Assembly (NCBI GenBank): GCA_023614405.1
Contig: CM042694.1
Coordinates: 89,573,285 to 89,637,284, forward strand
Reading direction: 5' to 3'
DNA: 64,000 nt
From: Avena insularis
Taxonomy: Eukaryota; Streptophyta; Magnoliopsida; Poales; Poaceae
Part shown: piece by piece, positions 10,708 through 21,927 of the stretch
Layout: each line of letters opens with the position of its first letter
Position numbering within the stretch: the first letter of the stretch is position 1
Translations under genes and position numbers: made by a program
The notes under the pieces: model-generated
The model's input: the letters and a program-made list of their open reading frames with translations, nothing else
What the model was told of the DNA's origin: nothing
The model's database searches: none

Positions 10708-11445
10708 TGTGAGATCCGGCACATGGCTTAATAGGATTGATAGGATACTCATATCAACAAGTTGCAACTTCTTTTCCGGAAGCTCATTCGAAAAGAACTC
10801 TAAGGTTAAGCGTGTTTGGCCTAGAGCAGTTCTAGGATGGGTGACCAACCGGGAAGTGCGTACCGGATGCGCACGAGTGAGGACAAAGTGCGTAGAAAAG
10901 ACTAGTGTTAGTCAGGCCGCCTAGATATCATATTGTTGTCAGAGGACACCCCCGGCCCGTGGAGTGGACGGTGTTACAAGTGGTATCGAGTCGACCTCGG
11001 TTAAACGGAGTGTCTTGGTCGATGGCGGACATGTGGAGCATGGCGTGTGGCCGAGTGGACACATGGCACATGTGTCGACCGGACGCCTTGACGCTGCTAA
11101 GAGGGAACGTTCCTGGGGTGTGCTTGATCGATGAGGGCATCGATCTTCTAAAGAGTGGGTGTATGTGAGATCCGACACATGGCTTAATAGGATTGATAGG
11201 ATACTCATATCAACAAGTTGCAACTTCTTTTCCGGAAGCTCATTCGAAAAGAACTCTAAGGTTAAGCGTGCTTGGCCTAGAGCAATTCTAGGATGGGTGA
11301 CCAACCGGGAAGTGGGTACCGGGTGCGCACGAGTGAGGACAAAGTACGCAGAAAAGACTAGTGTTGGTCTGTGGGTTCAGTCTAGATATCATATTAAGCT
11401 GCCAGGAGTGACACCCCCGGGTCCAGGAGTGGACGGGGTGTTACA
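10708..11445 (+). mobile_element. Complete Cassandra-type TRIM carrying 5S rDNA in its LTRs
   Basis: Two direct LTRs, 10708-10978 and 11164-11445, start TGTGAGATCC and end GTGTTACA. They are flanked by the 5-bp duplication GTTGA (10703-10707 and 11446-11450). After the first LTR comes TGGTATCGAGTC (10981-10992), a degenerate tRNA-Met primer site. Before the second LTR comes a purine-rich AAAGAGTGGGTGTA. Each LTR contains a 5S-rRNA-like segment (10792-10858; 11246-11314) with GGTTAAGCGTGCTTGG and AGGATGGGTGACC, the pol III box A and box C region. The internal part (185 bp) codes for nothing, as in known Cassandra elements, which need enzymes from other retrotransposons. Confidence 0.92.
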
Positions 11446-12563
11446 GTTGATGACTCGGTTCCACTTGTCATGGGCATAGAGATGCTATTCCGACTTACAC
11501 AGATTTGGCTAAAGCGTTTAGCGAGTCAGACTGGCCCATATTGAGATGCAACGATCAAGTCGTCATTTGCATGTCTCAATCAATGTAATCCTTAGACCTG
11601 AGGTTATTGCACAGTCTGAGTTGAGGATCACCGGCTTAGGTTCTGTCAAACGTTGTTTCGTCACTGGGCAGTTATAAAGGCGGAGTTCGGGTCGACTGAG
11701 AATCAAGCTACGTGATGTGAATAACCGAGATAGGATTTTGCCCCTTCGTTTGGAGAGATATTCTCTGGGCCCTCTCAGAAGATATGATTCGGAAAGCATG
11801 GCCATGCATGACTCGGTTAAGTGTTAACCGAGGCGACCAACTAAGAGTTAGTCGGATGAATCACTTATCTCGGATCGAGAAAGAGAGTCGAACTATTTAA
11901 GGGATGACGATTATTCGCCTATAGTTCGACAAGGTATATCGTGAGGCAAAAGGGACTCAGAAGAAAGTCGCATTGGAAGGTATGTCGTCATGACTCTTTG
12001 GTACTTGGGAGTTGGCACGTTCTGCTAGGAGCCGCTACCAACTGATCGGTCACGAGTGAGACTCGGATCGTGTCCGGGTCACTATGAGCCTGTCGGGTCA
12101 CACACTTAAGAGCAGGAGCATATTTTGGTTGGACCCAAAAAGGAAACGGACAGAGTTAGTGAGTTGGACTCGCAGTGACTAATATAGGCCTTTTAGTGAA
12201 TGGGCCACAAGTGAGTGGAGCCCACTTTCACTCCCTATATAAGCTGGGGCGCAGGTGCTTAGAGCACACGGTTAGGTCACTCCATGTGTTGGAAACCCTA
12301 ACTCCAGTCCAGCCTCGCCGTCTGCAGGACCTAGATCCATCATCGGGCGCCCTCGTGCGTGGATACTGGCAGAGGTGTTGTACGTTCAGCACTTCGACGA
12401 TCGTGGATCGGAACGGATCGTGAGGACTGCACTGCATCAAGCGACATGCTTCATCGATTCCGCAACCGCGCGTCTAGTGGTAATTCTCGTGGCCTACTAC
12501 CTCAGCTAGATCTTAGGATCACCGCGTAGGAAAAGTTTTGTTTTTCTCTGTGTGGCCCAACAG

Positions 12564-12575
12564 TGGTATCAGAGC
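12564..12575 (+). promoter_or_regulatory. Primer binding site (tRNA-iMet) of the copia element
   Basis: TGGTATCAGAGC, one base after the LTR end, is the standard complement to the 3' end of initiator tRNA-Met. Confidence 0.85.
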
Positions 12576-13169
12576 GTTAGCTTCTGGTTTTAGGCTCGAG
12601 ATCGTGCATATGTGATATGCGGTTGGCGTTATATTGGATCTAATTGCTGTTTTGGTGGTCGATCTATGAGAGAGATCGGTTTTGTACAAAGTTGATTGGA
12701 TCAACTGTACTCGGGGGAATGGATGATCTGGTTTTCATGATCTAACTGCTAAGGTCGTGGAACGACATACCCCTGCCGGTCGGCTTCCGCCATCGGGGTA
12801 GACTGTGACACGTAAACCCGGATGTGGTGATCGAAGATCAAAGATTTTGGTTGAATTGGAGTCCGGGTCGGATTTGGGTAAAATTGTTTTATCCGATGAT
12901 GAAATCCATGTCCAGAATGCAGATGAGATCTGTGTTTTCGAAAATCATCGGCGCTGCCGCACCATGAGGGACCGCTTTCGTCAGAAGCGCTTAGATGTCG
13001 CTATGAAGTTTCACAACGCCGGTAGATATCGTATCTATGCATAACTTGTTTTTGCAGGATGATATTGTCAATGGTATGGTTTATGTGCATGTGATGTTTG
13101 TAATCCATACGTGATCTGCGTATCACGGTTTTTGTCAGCCGGCTGGAGCCTAGGTGCTGTCATTTTATT

Positions 13170-14477
13170 GTATAATTTCCCATAAACATTAAAGATAAAG
13201 ATTATGATTTCTCTCTTGATTTATCTTACATAATTTGTGGGACTAAAAATGGAAGTGTTGTAGCACATATGACTGAGCTTTCTACCATGAGTGGCCTATT
13301 TTCTGATGATATTAAGATGCGCACCTACTTTGTTGCTAAAATTTTCCCTTTTTCACTAAAAGGAGAAGCTAAAGCTTGGTTTAATAATTTACCTCCTGGA
13401 TCTATTAATAGCCATGATTGCTTGATTAGTACTTTTCTTCAGAAATATTTTCCTCCTAGTGCTAGACATGCCATTTTGCAGGAACTTTTTGATTTTAAAC
13501 AGGAAGAAAAGGAGATATTGCATGAATCATGGGCAAGGTTTTGTGCTTTGATTCATGCACAGCCTGGATGTCCATTACCTAAAAATGAGCTCCTTGATAT
13601 ATATTATAATGGACTAACTGAAGAATCTAGGACATACTTGGATAGTTGTGCTGATTATGTTTTCAGGAATAGAACTCCCAAAGAAGCTGAGGAATTAATG
13701 GCTATAATAAGCAAGAATTATGATGACTGGACTTCACCTGAGTCAACTACACCTGAGTTAACTCTTCCTGAGCCAACACCTACACCAAAGAAGAGGGGAG
13801 TTATTGAATTAAATGATGAAGTGATGAAGGAAGCTAAGAAATGTCTTAAGGAGAAGGGTATTAAAGCTGAAGAAGTGAAAAAACTACCTCCTATAGAAGA
13901 ATTATGCAAGCCAATCTCCCACTCATCCACTATTGAGGTACATGCTCTCCAACATTTTGACGAAGGTGATATTCCTTATTCTAAACCTCCTGATCAATGC
14001 TTAGAAGAATTTGATATTTTTATTGTTAAGCAAGATAATTTTAATAAAAGAGTGCAGAATCATTTGATGGAAAACTCTAGGGCTATTATTGAGTTAAAGG
14101 ATATTGTAGAAAGAACCTCTAATGATGTTAAAATGCTTGTCAAACATTTCCAAATGGTTCAAACTCAAATTGATCAGCTTATTAAGGTACAAAAAGATTT
14201 GCTAGTTAATGCTTCTAAGGAAAAACAAGCTTATGAAATTAGAACTAGAAGTGGTGCTACCACCCAGGATCCTCTATATCCTGAGGGTCATCCTAAAAGA
14301 ATTGAGCAGGATTCTCAACAAATTGAAAATAGAGGTACTTCTTCTAAGAGAAAGAAAAAGAAACATAAAACAGTTATAGAATCTTCTGAACCTGCTAAAG
14401 ATCCTAATAGTATATCTGTCTCTAATGCTGAAACTGAGAGTGCTAATGAGAAAAATGATGCTCCTGATAAAGAATAA
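13170..14477 (+). pseudogene. Gypsy gag, N-terminally truncated
   Basis: Retrotransposon capsid protein. The frame is open from about 13185 through the first Met at 13269 to the stop at 14475-14477. Recognisable features are FPFSLKGEAKAWFNNLPPGS, the LQKYFPPSARHAILQELFDF helix region and YNGLTEESRTYLDSCA, all typical of the retrotransposon gag domain (residues about 20-160 of the 402-residue frame). A charged linker, a coiled-coil-prone segment (about 255-310) and a basic RKKKKHK tail follow. No CCHC knuckle is seen. The true N-terminus was lost at the copia junction. It would form the virus-like particle of the element. The next frame starts 108 bp on, after a TAA. Confidence 0.8.
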
Positions 14478-14585
14478 ATTGAAGAAGAACCTGAAAGGAA
14501 CACTAAGAATGCTAAGTACACTAAGGAAGATTTTGTTGCTAATAAACACGGTAGTGAAAGAGAGCCCTGGGTTCAAAAACCAATA

Positions 14586-15349
14586 ATGTCTTTCCCTGAT
14601 AAGAAACACAACTCAAAGGAAGACAAAAACTATAACAAGTTTTGTGAGTGGATGAAACCTTTATTTTTGCAAATTCCTTTAACTGATGCTATTAAATTGC
14701 CTCCTTATTCAAAGTATATGAAGGATATTGTCTCTAATAAAAAAAAGATCCCTAATGAGGAAATTTCCACTTTACTTACTAATTATTCCTTTAGTGGTAA
14801 GGTTCCAAAGAAACTTGGAGACCAAGGGATTCCAACTATTCCATGTTGTATTAAAAATAATTATGTTAGAACTGCCTTGTGTGATTTGGGAGCATGAGTT
14901 AGTGTTATGCTTTTTTCTCTCTAGAAAAGACTTCAATTGGAGAAATTAATACCAACTGATATATCTTTGCAAATGGCTGATAAATCTACCACTATTCATG
15001 TTGGTATATGTGAGGATGTACCTGTTCAAGTGGCTCATAATTGCTTGATATTAACTGACTTTGTTGTGCTTGAAATGCCTGAAATGACAACATGTCTATT
15101 ATTCTTGGGAGACCTTTTCTTAATACTGCAGGAGCTATTATTAATTGCAATCAAGGAAAAGTAACTTTTAATGTCAATGACAAGGAGCATACTGTCTATT
15201 TCTCCAAGAAGATTGATAGGAATTATGGCTTAAATTCAATTGCTAATATTGAGGGCATCCAAGTTAGAGAAATATATTGTCCCATACCACGAGAAAAACA
15301 TGAAACTATTATGATTGGGACCATTGCTATCAAGGTTGAGGTAACATAA
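14586..15349 (+). pseudogene. Gypsy aspartic protease region, broken
   Basis: Pieces of the retropepsin-like region are spread over three frames. They include FCEWMKPLFLQIPLTDAIKL, then ALCDLGA followed by a TGA where the family has Gly. Next come a TAG in the SL-KRL position, LQMADKSTTIHVGICEDVPV, and after a frameshift SIILGRPFLNTAGAIINC. The usual role is cleavage of the Gag-Pol precursor. With at least two nonsense codons and one frameshift it is not functional. Reverse transcriptase should follow but does not. Confidence 0.8.
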
Positions 15350-16177
15350 TCATTTAGTGGAATACGAAGTTTTGTTTCATATAAGATTGTTTTGGTAACA
15401 AGACCTGATCAACCTTGTTAACAAAGGGATTTTAATGAAGAAAACAATGTTTTCACCATGATTATCTTTGCTTACTTTTATTTTACCCATTTTAATTTTT
15501 GCTTTCACTTAGTTTACTTTTCTATTGCTAGTTGCTTGCATATTAGAGTGTCCTAGAACTTCTGAAGTTTTAGTTTTGTTTTGTTATTGCATCATTCCAA
15601 AATTATCTTTCTTCCAGAAAATTAATCATCAATACCTGAAAATTGCTAAAAAAGATAAAGTGTCTAGAAAAATTCCAGAAATTTCATATTAAATTTTTAT
15701 GTTAAAAAAGGGGCAGAAGTACAGGTGACCTGGGGCCCACCAGTGGGCACACCACCTGGTGGCGCGGCCACCCTAGGGGCACGCCTGGCCATGGTGTGGG
15801 CCACCCCTGGCCCTCCACTTATCCTCTCACCTGCCACTCCTCTCTCTCTCTCTCCCGAGAAAACACCAGTTCATTGCTCAAACTCGCGTTCCTGCTATTC
15901 TTGCTTGCAATTTTTCGATCTTCTCGCTCAGCTCATCTTTGCTGCTGAAATTTGGAGCATTTGTTCTCCGGTATATGACTCCTCCACTTGTCCAAGTAGA
16001 TTTGTGATTAGTGGATTATATCTTGAGTATTTTGCTATTGTAGGTGACATGTTATGTGAGCTTGTAATCTTGTTCAATGCTTAGAAAAATTGTTTTGATG
16101 CATGTTTAGGCCTCTTACAAGTCCCTATAAGTAGTTCCTTTCATTATGTATTCACTTTGCAATCACTTGTATGATGG
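15350..16177 (+). other. Gypsy internal sequence where pol is missing
   Basis: Non-coding and T-rich up to about 15710, then a GC-rich stretch (15720-15835) and a TCTCTCTCTCTC tract. In full-length relatives reverse transcriptase, RNase H and integrase would be encoded near here. None of their motifs is present on either strand. Confidence 0.6.
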
Positions 16178-17023
16178 TTGTCTAAAATTTTAGAAAAGGA
16201 GATGAATGAACACCAACTCAACCAACATGAATTAAGGGTGCCTGTGGTTATGAAGGTTCACCGTGAGAAGGAAGTCTTTCCTTCTATCTATCCATGCCCC
16301 GAATTCATGAGGGCTGCAAGGATTTCTCAAGATTTCCATACTTTAATTGTTAATGCAGGATTGGAGCATTTTGTGGGAGATAAACCTTACCAATATGTGA
16401 AACTAACTATGTCTGTGGTGCAGGATTTTTGATTTAGTTGCTCCTTGCCTAACCCCATGGTTCATTACAAAATTTACAATATAGCTATCGATCTCCCTTT
16501 TGATGATTTTTGTGCAACTATTAAAGTACCACAGTGGGGTTCGTGTGAAAGGATTAGAGAACGACCTACACCACTCATGGACTTGTACGCAGAGATTTGC
16601 CAAGGGAGCAGCTTCTCAAAGGAGAGTGGTAAAATTCGTAATATTCATCTCTCGTCTATTCGATACTTTGCCTACTTTATTGCCAAGTGTGTTCTCGCTA
16701 GGAAAACTGCTAGTAAATTATCCTCATATGATCTAGCCTTCATCTCAGCTGCCTTAAAACGAGATAGGACTTATAATTTGGGTGCCTTGATAGATTTCCG
16801 TCTTGCTGCTAACCGCGAGAAAGGTGGAATTTGTGGAGGCCTCATCGCTTCTCGTTTATTAGCTTTGCATGGTGTAGCGCCTCATCATTTAGACCTACAG
16901 TTTCCCATAGAGAGGCTTGACCCTAATTCCATGATACAACATAAATTTGTTTCTTCTTGGGGTAATTTGAGTGATTTATCTTATGAAATAACCTTTCCCA
17001 AGGCTGGTTTGGAGAAGGGGTAA
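16178..17023 (+). pseudogene. Athila ORF1/env-position third ORF of the gypsy element
   Basis: The frame runs from 16178 through a TGA at 16430-16432 to a second open part (16445-17023). Recognisable segments are FMRAARISQDFHTLIVNAGL, a WGSCERIRERPTPLMDLYAE-like stretch, SIRYFAYFIAKCVLARKTAS and ICGGLIASRLLALHGVAPHH. This wording fits the plant ATHILA ORF-1/mobile-domain family found 3' of pol in Athila-type gypsy elements. Its role in the element is unknown. The segment after 17023 is acidic and Gln/Ser-rich (17100-17315) and probably belonged to the same protein. Confidence 0.6.
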
Positions 17024-18720
17024 GTTCGAGCGTGTTGTTCTTTTGCCTACGTCTGTTTTGTTTAACCTTGATACCAGGGTAGGATGGTCACTCACAGAGG
17101 AAGAGTTCGATACAAATCTGGGGGAGCTCTCGCAGCAAGAGCAGGATACTGGAAGGGAGGTTACCGACGATTCGGTCCAGCCCTCAAATGAGGGGGAGTC
17201 TTCATACCAGCAGCCCGCCTATGATTGGGGAATTTCTTGTTCTTCACAAGGGCCTAACTACGATCATTCTTATGATGACCCGTCGGCTTGGAGTTCCTAC
17301 CCATGTTGGGGGTGATACCCACTTAGGTCAAAAGCCTAAGCTTGGGGGGAGGTACACCGACATCACACTCATCTACATATCATGATCAGTCGGTACCTTG
17401 TATATCCATGTTTCGTTTTATTTTTAGTCTTTGTTCTTGCTTTATTGCTGCTTTCCAAAACACAAAAAGACCAAAAATATTTTCGTTATTTATCTTTGCT
17501 TGCTTCTTTATCTTTTTAGCCTTCGTTTGCTTCTTCTTTTTAGCTTTGTCTTAATTATTTGAAAAACCCAAAAAGATTTCGATTTGCTTGATCTTCCTTT
17601 TGGTTCTTGCTTTAAAAATCGAAAGCACCAAAAATATTTGCTGTTCTTCTTTGGTTTTGTGAAGTTCGTTGAAGGGTTCAGCAGCCCTCAGTGGAGTATG
17701 GTTTCATGTTATTATTCAATCCACACAAGTGAAGGGCAATAATGAAGATTAATGACAACTTGAGTTGTGGTAAGAGGCTGGTAATGAACTCTATTTGTTT
17801 TTATTTTTGTACATATACTGATCATTGTGGGCATGCTTAATCTATTCATGTAAGGTATATGTTATTTATGGATGCTTAGTAGTTCTTGCTTTCTTATGAT
17901 TAGCTCCAGCTTGCTAATGGTTTGTAGCATGTCATATGAATGTTTGCTTGCATTGTTCTATTCATAACTTGGTATGATATTGTGGTATCCTCCTCTGAAT
18001 GTTTCAGTTGAATCGACTTGGCACATGCTCGCACATGCATATGACTGAAACAATAATCAGTTAAGCCTCGATGAATTATTTTGCCTTAGGGTTCTTAAAT
18101 CACTTTCATGCCATAGTTAGTCATGTTTTGTTGCAAGCATGATTATAATAGTTATTACTCTCTTGTTTGTCACTCCCTTTCTATTGATGGCCTTCACTTG
18201 CACTAAGTATGAGTTCTACTCATGTTTCCAACTCCCCAAAACCAATATTGCCAAAAGTGTCCATCATACCTACCTATTAGCATCATTTGCTATTCCGTGC
18301 ATATTCAGTATGCATTGTTTTCTTCCGAATAAAATGTTTACTTGTTATGAGAAAGTTAGTTAGTAAAGCTCTCACGAACTTGATGGCACACTTTATTTCT
18401 TGCACTTAATAAACCTGAACTATTGTGACTGTCCATGAAAGTTATATGCTTGCAAATTATAGGCTAGGAGTTAGTAGAACCGTGCTGTCACGGAGAACGC
18501 TTTCAACACCTGCAAATATATACCCAGTTGATATCATGCTCTTTTGTTTACGGATGCCGTCGGTGTTAAATAAAATGGGAGCTTGTAAGTCCATGGAGTT
18601 ATGTATGTGTGTTAGAGAAACGCCTGGGCCGCTAGCCTAAGCCATGCCTAATCATGGTGGAAACTTGCAGCATCACCATAGTGAGCAAATCTATGAAGCA
18701 TTCTTCTTATAAAAAAAGAG
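17024..18720 (+). other. 3' non-coding part of the Sabrina-like gypsy
   Basis: Contains AAGCTTGGGGGGAGGT (17338-17353), a polypurine-like motif seen in this retrotransposon group. Long T-rich and AT-rich sequence follows, then a purine-only tract around 18708-18780. No gene is found. The 3' LTR is not present. Confidence 0.55.
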
Positions 18721-18879
18721 ATAGAGATTGAGAAAAAAAAGAAAAAAAGAGATGAGAAAAGAGGAAAGAGAGAAAAAAGCACCATTTTCCCATGGTAAAT
18801 AAGAAGATTGATGAGATGTTCATTGTCTGCTTGTCTTGTCATTTTGATTATGAGATAGCTCATGTATCATAGATAAATC

Positions 18880-19646
18880 TAAGTCAATTAATTTGGATCA
18901 GAGGGAGTATTATATTTTAACAATATCGTAAAATCATCTACAAACTAAAATCAACTAAACAAAATCCATATATATAAAAGAAACATGACTTTTGGCATAT
19001 TAGGACATATTGAGTGCCCGAAATTTGCCAAAACATAGGCAACTCATGTAAATTCCATGCAAAAAATCCCCACAATTATCACCATTTAGAATTTACAGTA
19101 GCTAAATAGAAAATAAGTTAAAAATTACATCAAGACCTGGATGACAACACATGAGCATGTTTATGCAAGTTAAGTTGCATCATTTGCGCTTCAAACAACT
19201 AAAACTAAACCTAAAATTACTTAATTGGATCAACTAAACCTAGAATCCAGGGTGAAATCTACCTCGCTGGATGAACTAAAACTAAACATACAATTCTTTT
19301 TTATTCCAACAACTAAAACTAAACCTAAAATTACTTTTTTGCGAAATTCCACCGATTTATTAATAATCATCCATAACAAAATAAAGAGTTTCAAAAGTAA
19401 TAAACTCTAAAACTTATCAGAGATGTGGCTTACCGCGGGGCGACGACAAGGAGACGAGGCGGACACATGAGGCTTCACCGACAATCGGGACAGCAGGCTT
19501 GAGGTCAGGTACGACTGCGCAAGGTCATGGATGGAACAACGCGAGGTCGGGAACAATATGCGTGGGCCAGGGACGACGATGCGGTGTGTCTCGATTGCGA
19601 TCTGCCTGTTCATCTCGGCTAGATGAAAACCTACCCAGCTTACCGG
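18880..19646. other. AT-rich repeat debris
   Basis: A half-MITE end (GGATCAGAGGGAGTA, about 18895-18910) has no partner. AACTAAAACTAAACCTAAAATTACTT occurs twice (about 19196 and 19309). No gene is supported. Confidence 0.4.
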
Positions 19647-20447
19647 CAGTGGCGGACCTAGGATTTTACCAATGGGTATGCCATTCTAAAAAATTATGGC
19701 TATTTTGATAATATATATACCTACTTAATACATAATTATAAATTTTCCATTGTTATATGGTATTGAAGCAACAAATAATAATATGCAAGTGAAATATAAA
19801 GTTCGCATAAATTACCATACAATGGTTCAAACCCTATACTAATAGTGAAGTATATGCATAAAAGAAAAGAAACTATCCTCCCATGTGATATATGTGATTT
19901 CTAGAATTAAAAATAAAACAGCTATCTAGATAATTAGATACGTATATCTAATTGTTTATGTATTTTAAACTTCCAATTCCAGAGTTAATTCATGTCTAGT
20001 TTAGTTATCGTGTTAACCTTTTTCATTGTCAGTTATATTCCATGTCCATGTACTATTTTAGAATTATTTTCGAGCCAGGTCTTCATGAAGATGGTGTTCA
20101 CCATATAACGAATTTGACGCAGAAGAATTTTTTGCACAATTATTTAGTGTACCACAATAACAAGCAATTCCTCATGGATGTTTATCTACTCCAAATGAAC
20201 TTGGATTTGTCTAGATTAAGATGTAGAACTTGGATTTGTCTAGATTAAGATGTAGATCCATTAATTTGGATTGGAGGGAGTATAAACTTTTATTCTCTCG
20301 AGAACAAATCCGTGGTTGGATGGTTAGGAGGGCAGTGGTACCCCCAGCTCACCGGAGTTTAAACCTCAGATTTAACAGTTTGGTGGTATTTGATAGTACC
20401 TATATGTAGCACGTACAGCTCAACCCTACCCTATGGGTCTGCCACTA
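19647..20447. mobile_element. Candidate hAT-like element with CAGTGGCGGAC ends
   Basis: The left end CAGTGGCGGACCTAGGATTTT and the right end GGGTCTGCCACTAC are near-mirror images (CAGTGGCGGACC versus GTAGTGGCAGACC). ATGGGTATGCCA and CCCTATGGGTCTGCCA also mirror. The interior is AT-rich and non-coding. A 27-29 bp unit (GAACTTGGATTTGTCTAG...) is tandemly duplicated at about 20196-20252. I found no clean 8-bp duplication, so this is a tentative call. Confidence 0.35.
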
Positions 20448-20569
20448 CAAGTAAGTAGTTACTATTAGCATTGGCCTTAACCTGCACGCTTGGCGTCAAG
20501 ACACGTACATAGGCTCAACTTACCGATGGCGTGCATCTTTTGGTCTAACCCTACCAGTAAATTTTACTA

Positions 20570-20692
20570 CTTCCTTCGACTCAAAATAGATATTGTAGAT
20601 TTGTTAAGAATTAGATGAATCTATATGCTAAATAGTGTCTATATTAATCAAAATTTTAACAATTTGCGGCATCTGTTTTGAGATGGAGGGAG
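20570..20692. mobile_element. Stowaway MITE (123 bp)
   Basis: CTTCCTTCGACTCAAAATAG at the left pairs with ...CTGTTTTGAGATGGAGGGAG at the right. TA flanks it on both sides (20568-20569, 20693-20694). Confidence 0.75.
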
Positions 20693-20776
20693 TACTACTA
20701 TTCCTGTTATTCGCACACCACAACTATTACTGGTAGCCTGTACCTTTTGATCGGACACCGTCAGTAATTTTTACTA

Positions 20777-20883
20777 CTCCCTCATCCAAAAATAACTGAC
20801 TTGAGTTTGTCCATATTCGAATGTGTATCGATATACATTTAAATCTAAATAAATCAAAGCCAGTTATTCTTAGACAGAAGCAG
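20777..20883. mobile_element. Stowaway MITE (107 bp)
   Basis: CTCCCTCATCCAAAAATAACTGAC mirrors ...CAGTTATTCTTAGACAGAAGCAG. TA lies at 20775-20776 and 20884-20885. The second TA is shared with the next element. Confidence 0.7.
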
Positions 20884-20885
20884 TA

Positions 20886-21006
20886 CTCCCTCCGTCCCAA
20901 AAGTGACGTGAATTTATCTAGATTCGCATATATCTAGACGCATTTTAATATATAGATACACCATAATCTAGACAAACTCATGTCACCTTTTTAGAAACGG
21001 AGGGAG
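20886..21006. mobile_element. Stowaway MITE (121 bp), canonical ends
   Basis: CTCCCTCCGTCCCAAAAGTG mirrors the right end CACCTTTTTAGAAACGGAGGGAG. TA lies at 20884-20885 and 21007-21008. It is the best-preserved Stowaway in the window. Confidence 0.88.
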
Positions 21007-21232
21007 TAGTAAAAATTAGACATGGCGAGCACCTTTTGTTAGGTACTAATGTATAGTGTTTTCCACTATTCACACACCAATATTATTATCAGTGGCGTGG
21101 TAACCCAACCAATCCTTTTGAAAAAAAAACTAATCATAATACGCCTTATGGGCACCTAACTAATGGTCATACGCCTGTAGCCATTGTACTACAAGTGGGT
21201 GCACAAAACTATTTGTCAAGGAACTGAGATAT

Positions 21233-21632
21233 AAGACTAGTCACAATAAGAAGTATCATATAGTACTATCATATGATACCCTCTACAATACATAGTACTA
21301 CCTTTGTTCGGGGTTATAGGTTCGAAGAAGTTTTTTTATATTGTTTGAAATTATAAGAGATATCTCATTTATTAGTCTCTCGTTTGTTTTTTTCTCTCAC
21401 TTCTCTCATGCATGTAAAACTATTAGTGCATGTGTAGATTAATGAGAGAGAGTTATAAAGTGTCTTGGTTTTTGCAACTTGGCCCTTAAAACTAGTATCA
21501 TATGGTAGTATCATAGGCTTAGTATATGTATTGTTTTGTAATCTCAATGCAAAATTGTATAAAAGGTTCATTTGGGATTAATTTTTTTAGTTCTACGTGC
21601 TATGATACCTACCTATGATACCAACACAACCT
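21233..21632. mobile_element. MITE-like element rich in ATGATACC/GGTATCAT
   Basis: GACTAGTCACAATAAGAAGTATCATA at the left is followed by many TATCATATGATACC-type inverted motifs. Matching CTATGATACCTACCTATGATACC lies at the right (about 21600-21625). I recall similar short elements from Triticeae genomes. Edges and superfamily are not fixed. Confidence 0.35.
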
Positions 21633-21676
21633 TTTTCATTTAATTAGCATGCCACATTAAAATTTTGCCAATACTA

Positions 21677-21925
21677 CTCCCTCCGGGTGAAGGCGCAAAG
21701 ACATTAACTAGCAATTTAATTAGACGTTTTGCCCGCTTTCTCATCTCCTTCTGTTTCCACTCCGCAGTGTGAATGGGTAGTTGAATAATCTGCATGCAAG
21801 TGTGGACACAAACCCCACCAATTGGGCGCTGGTGGTTTAATGGGCAAACATAATTTAAGACAATCACCATATACCTTGGTCCTAGAGAATCATCATGCGT
21901 GCCCTCTAAACCGACCCGGAGGGAG
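21677..21925. mobile_element. Stowaway-like MITE (249 bp)
   Basis: The left end CTCCCTCCGGGT is exactly mirrored by the right end ACCCGGAGGGAG. TA lies at 21675-21676 and 21926-21927. The interior is non-coding. Confidence 0.8.
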
Positions 21926-21927
21926 TA

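Larger units (their letters stand above)
10501..13170 (+). mobile_element. Truncated copia retrotransposon (5' LTR plus leader)
   Basis: The 5' LTR spans 10501-12562, starting TGTTGGGAATATGCCCTAGA and ending GTGGCCCAACA, with inverted TGTTGGG/CCCAACA ends. It contains TATATAA at 12236-12242. The primer binding site TGGTATCAGAGC (initiator tRNA-Met) follows at 12564-12575. The start wording matches the BARE/WIS class of cereal copia elements. After about 600 bp of leader, including a short open frame at 12805-13044, the element stops and gypsy gag resumes. The polyprotein and 3' LTR are lost. Without the Cassandra insertion its LTR would be about 1.3 kb. Confidence 0.8.
9506..18720 (+). mobile_element. 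Athila/Sabrina-like gypsy retrotransposon, pol-deficient and truncated
   Basis: It begins with a partial 5' LTR (TGATACGTCCAAAACGTATC, 9506-10500). A copia insertion follows at 10501. The element resumes at about 13170 with gag, then a broken protease, a plant-mobile third ORF at 16178-17023, a GGGGGGAGGT polypurine motif near 17344 and a long 3' leader ending in a purine-rich tract (18708-18780). No reverse transcriptase, RNase H or integrase is found between protease and third ORF, and no 3' LTR is seen. This describes a non-autonomous, end-deleted member. The family name is from memory of the LTR start and gag wording. Confidence 0.7.
20500..21130. repeat. CACTA-like subterminal repeats, invaded by MITEs
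   Basis: Removing the inserted Stowaways leaves related units of about 40 bp: GGCGTGCATCTTTTGGTCTAACC...CAGTAAATTTTAC, GCCTGTACCTTTTGATCGGACAC...CAGTAATTTTTAC and, inverted, GTAAAAATTAGACATGGCGAGCACC. Direct and inverted short repeats of this type line the ends of CACTA elements. No CACTA TIR pair could be fixed. Confidence 0.35.

Noticed and set aside
10792..10858. Functional 5S rRNA gene
   Set aside because: Only the internal part of 5S is present and it lies identically in both LTRs of a TRIM.
12564..12575. Part of a tRNA-Met gene
   Set aside because: Only the 12-nt complement of the tRNA 3' end is present, directly after an LTR, so it is a primer binding site. The same holds for 26278-26289.
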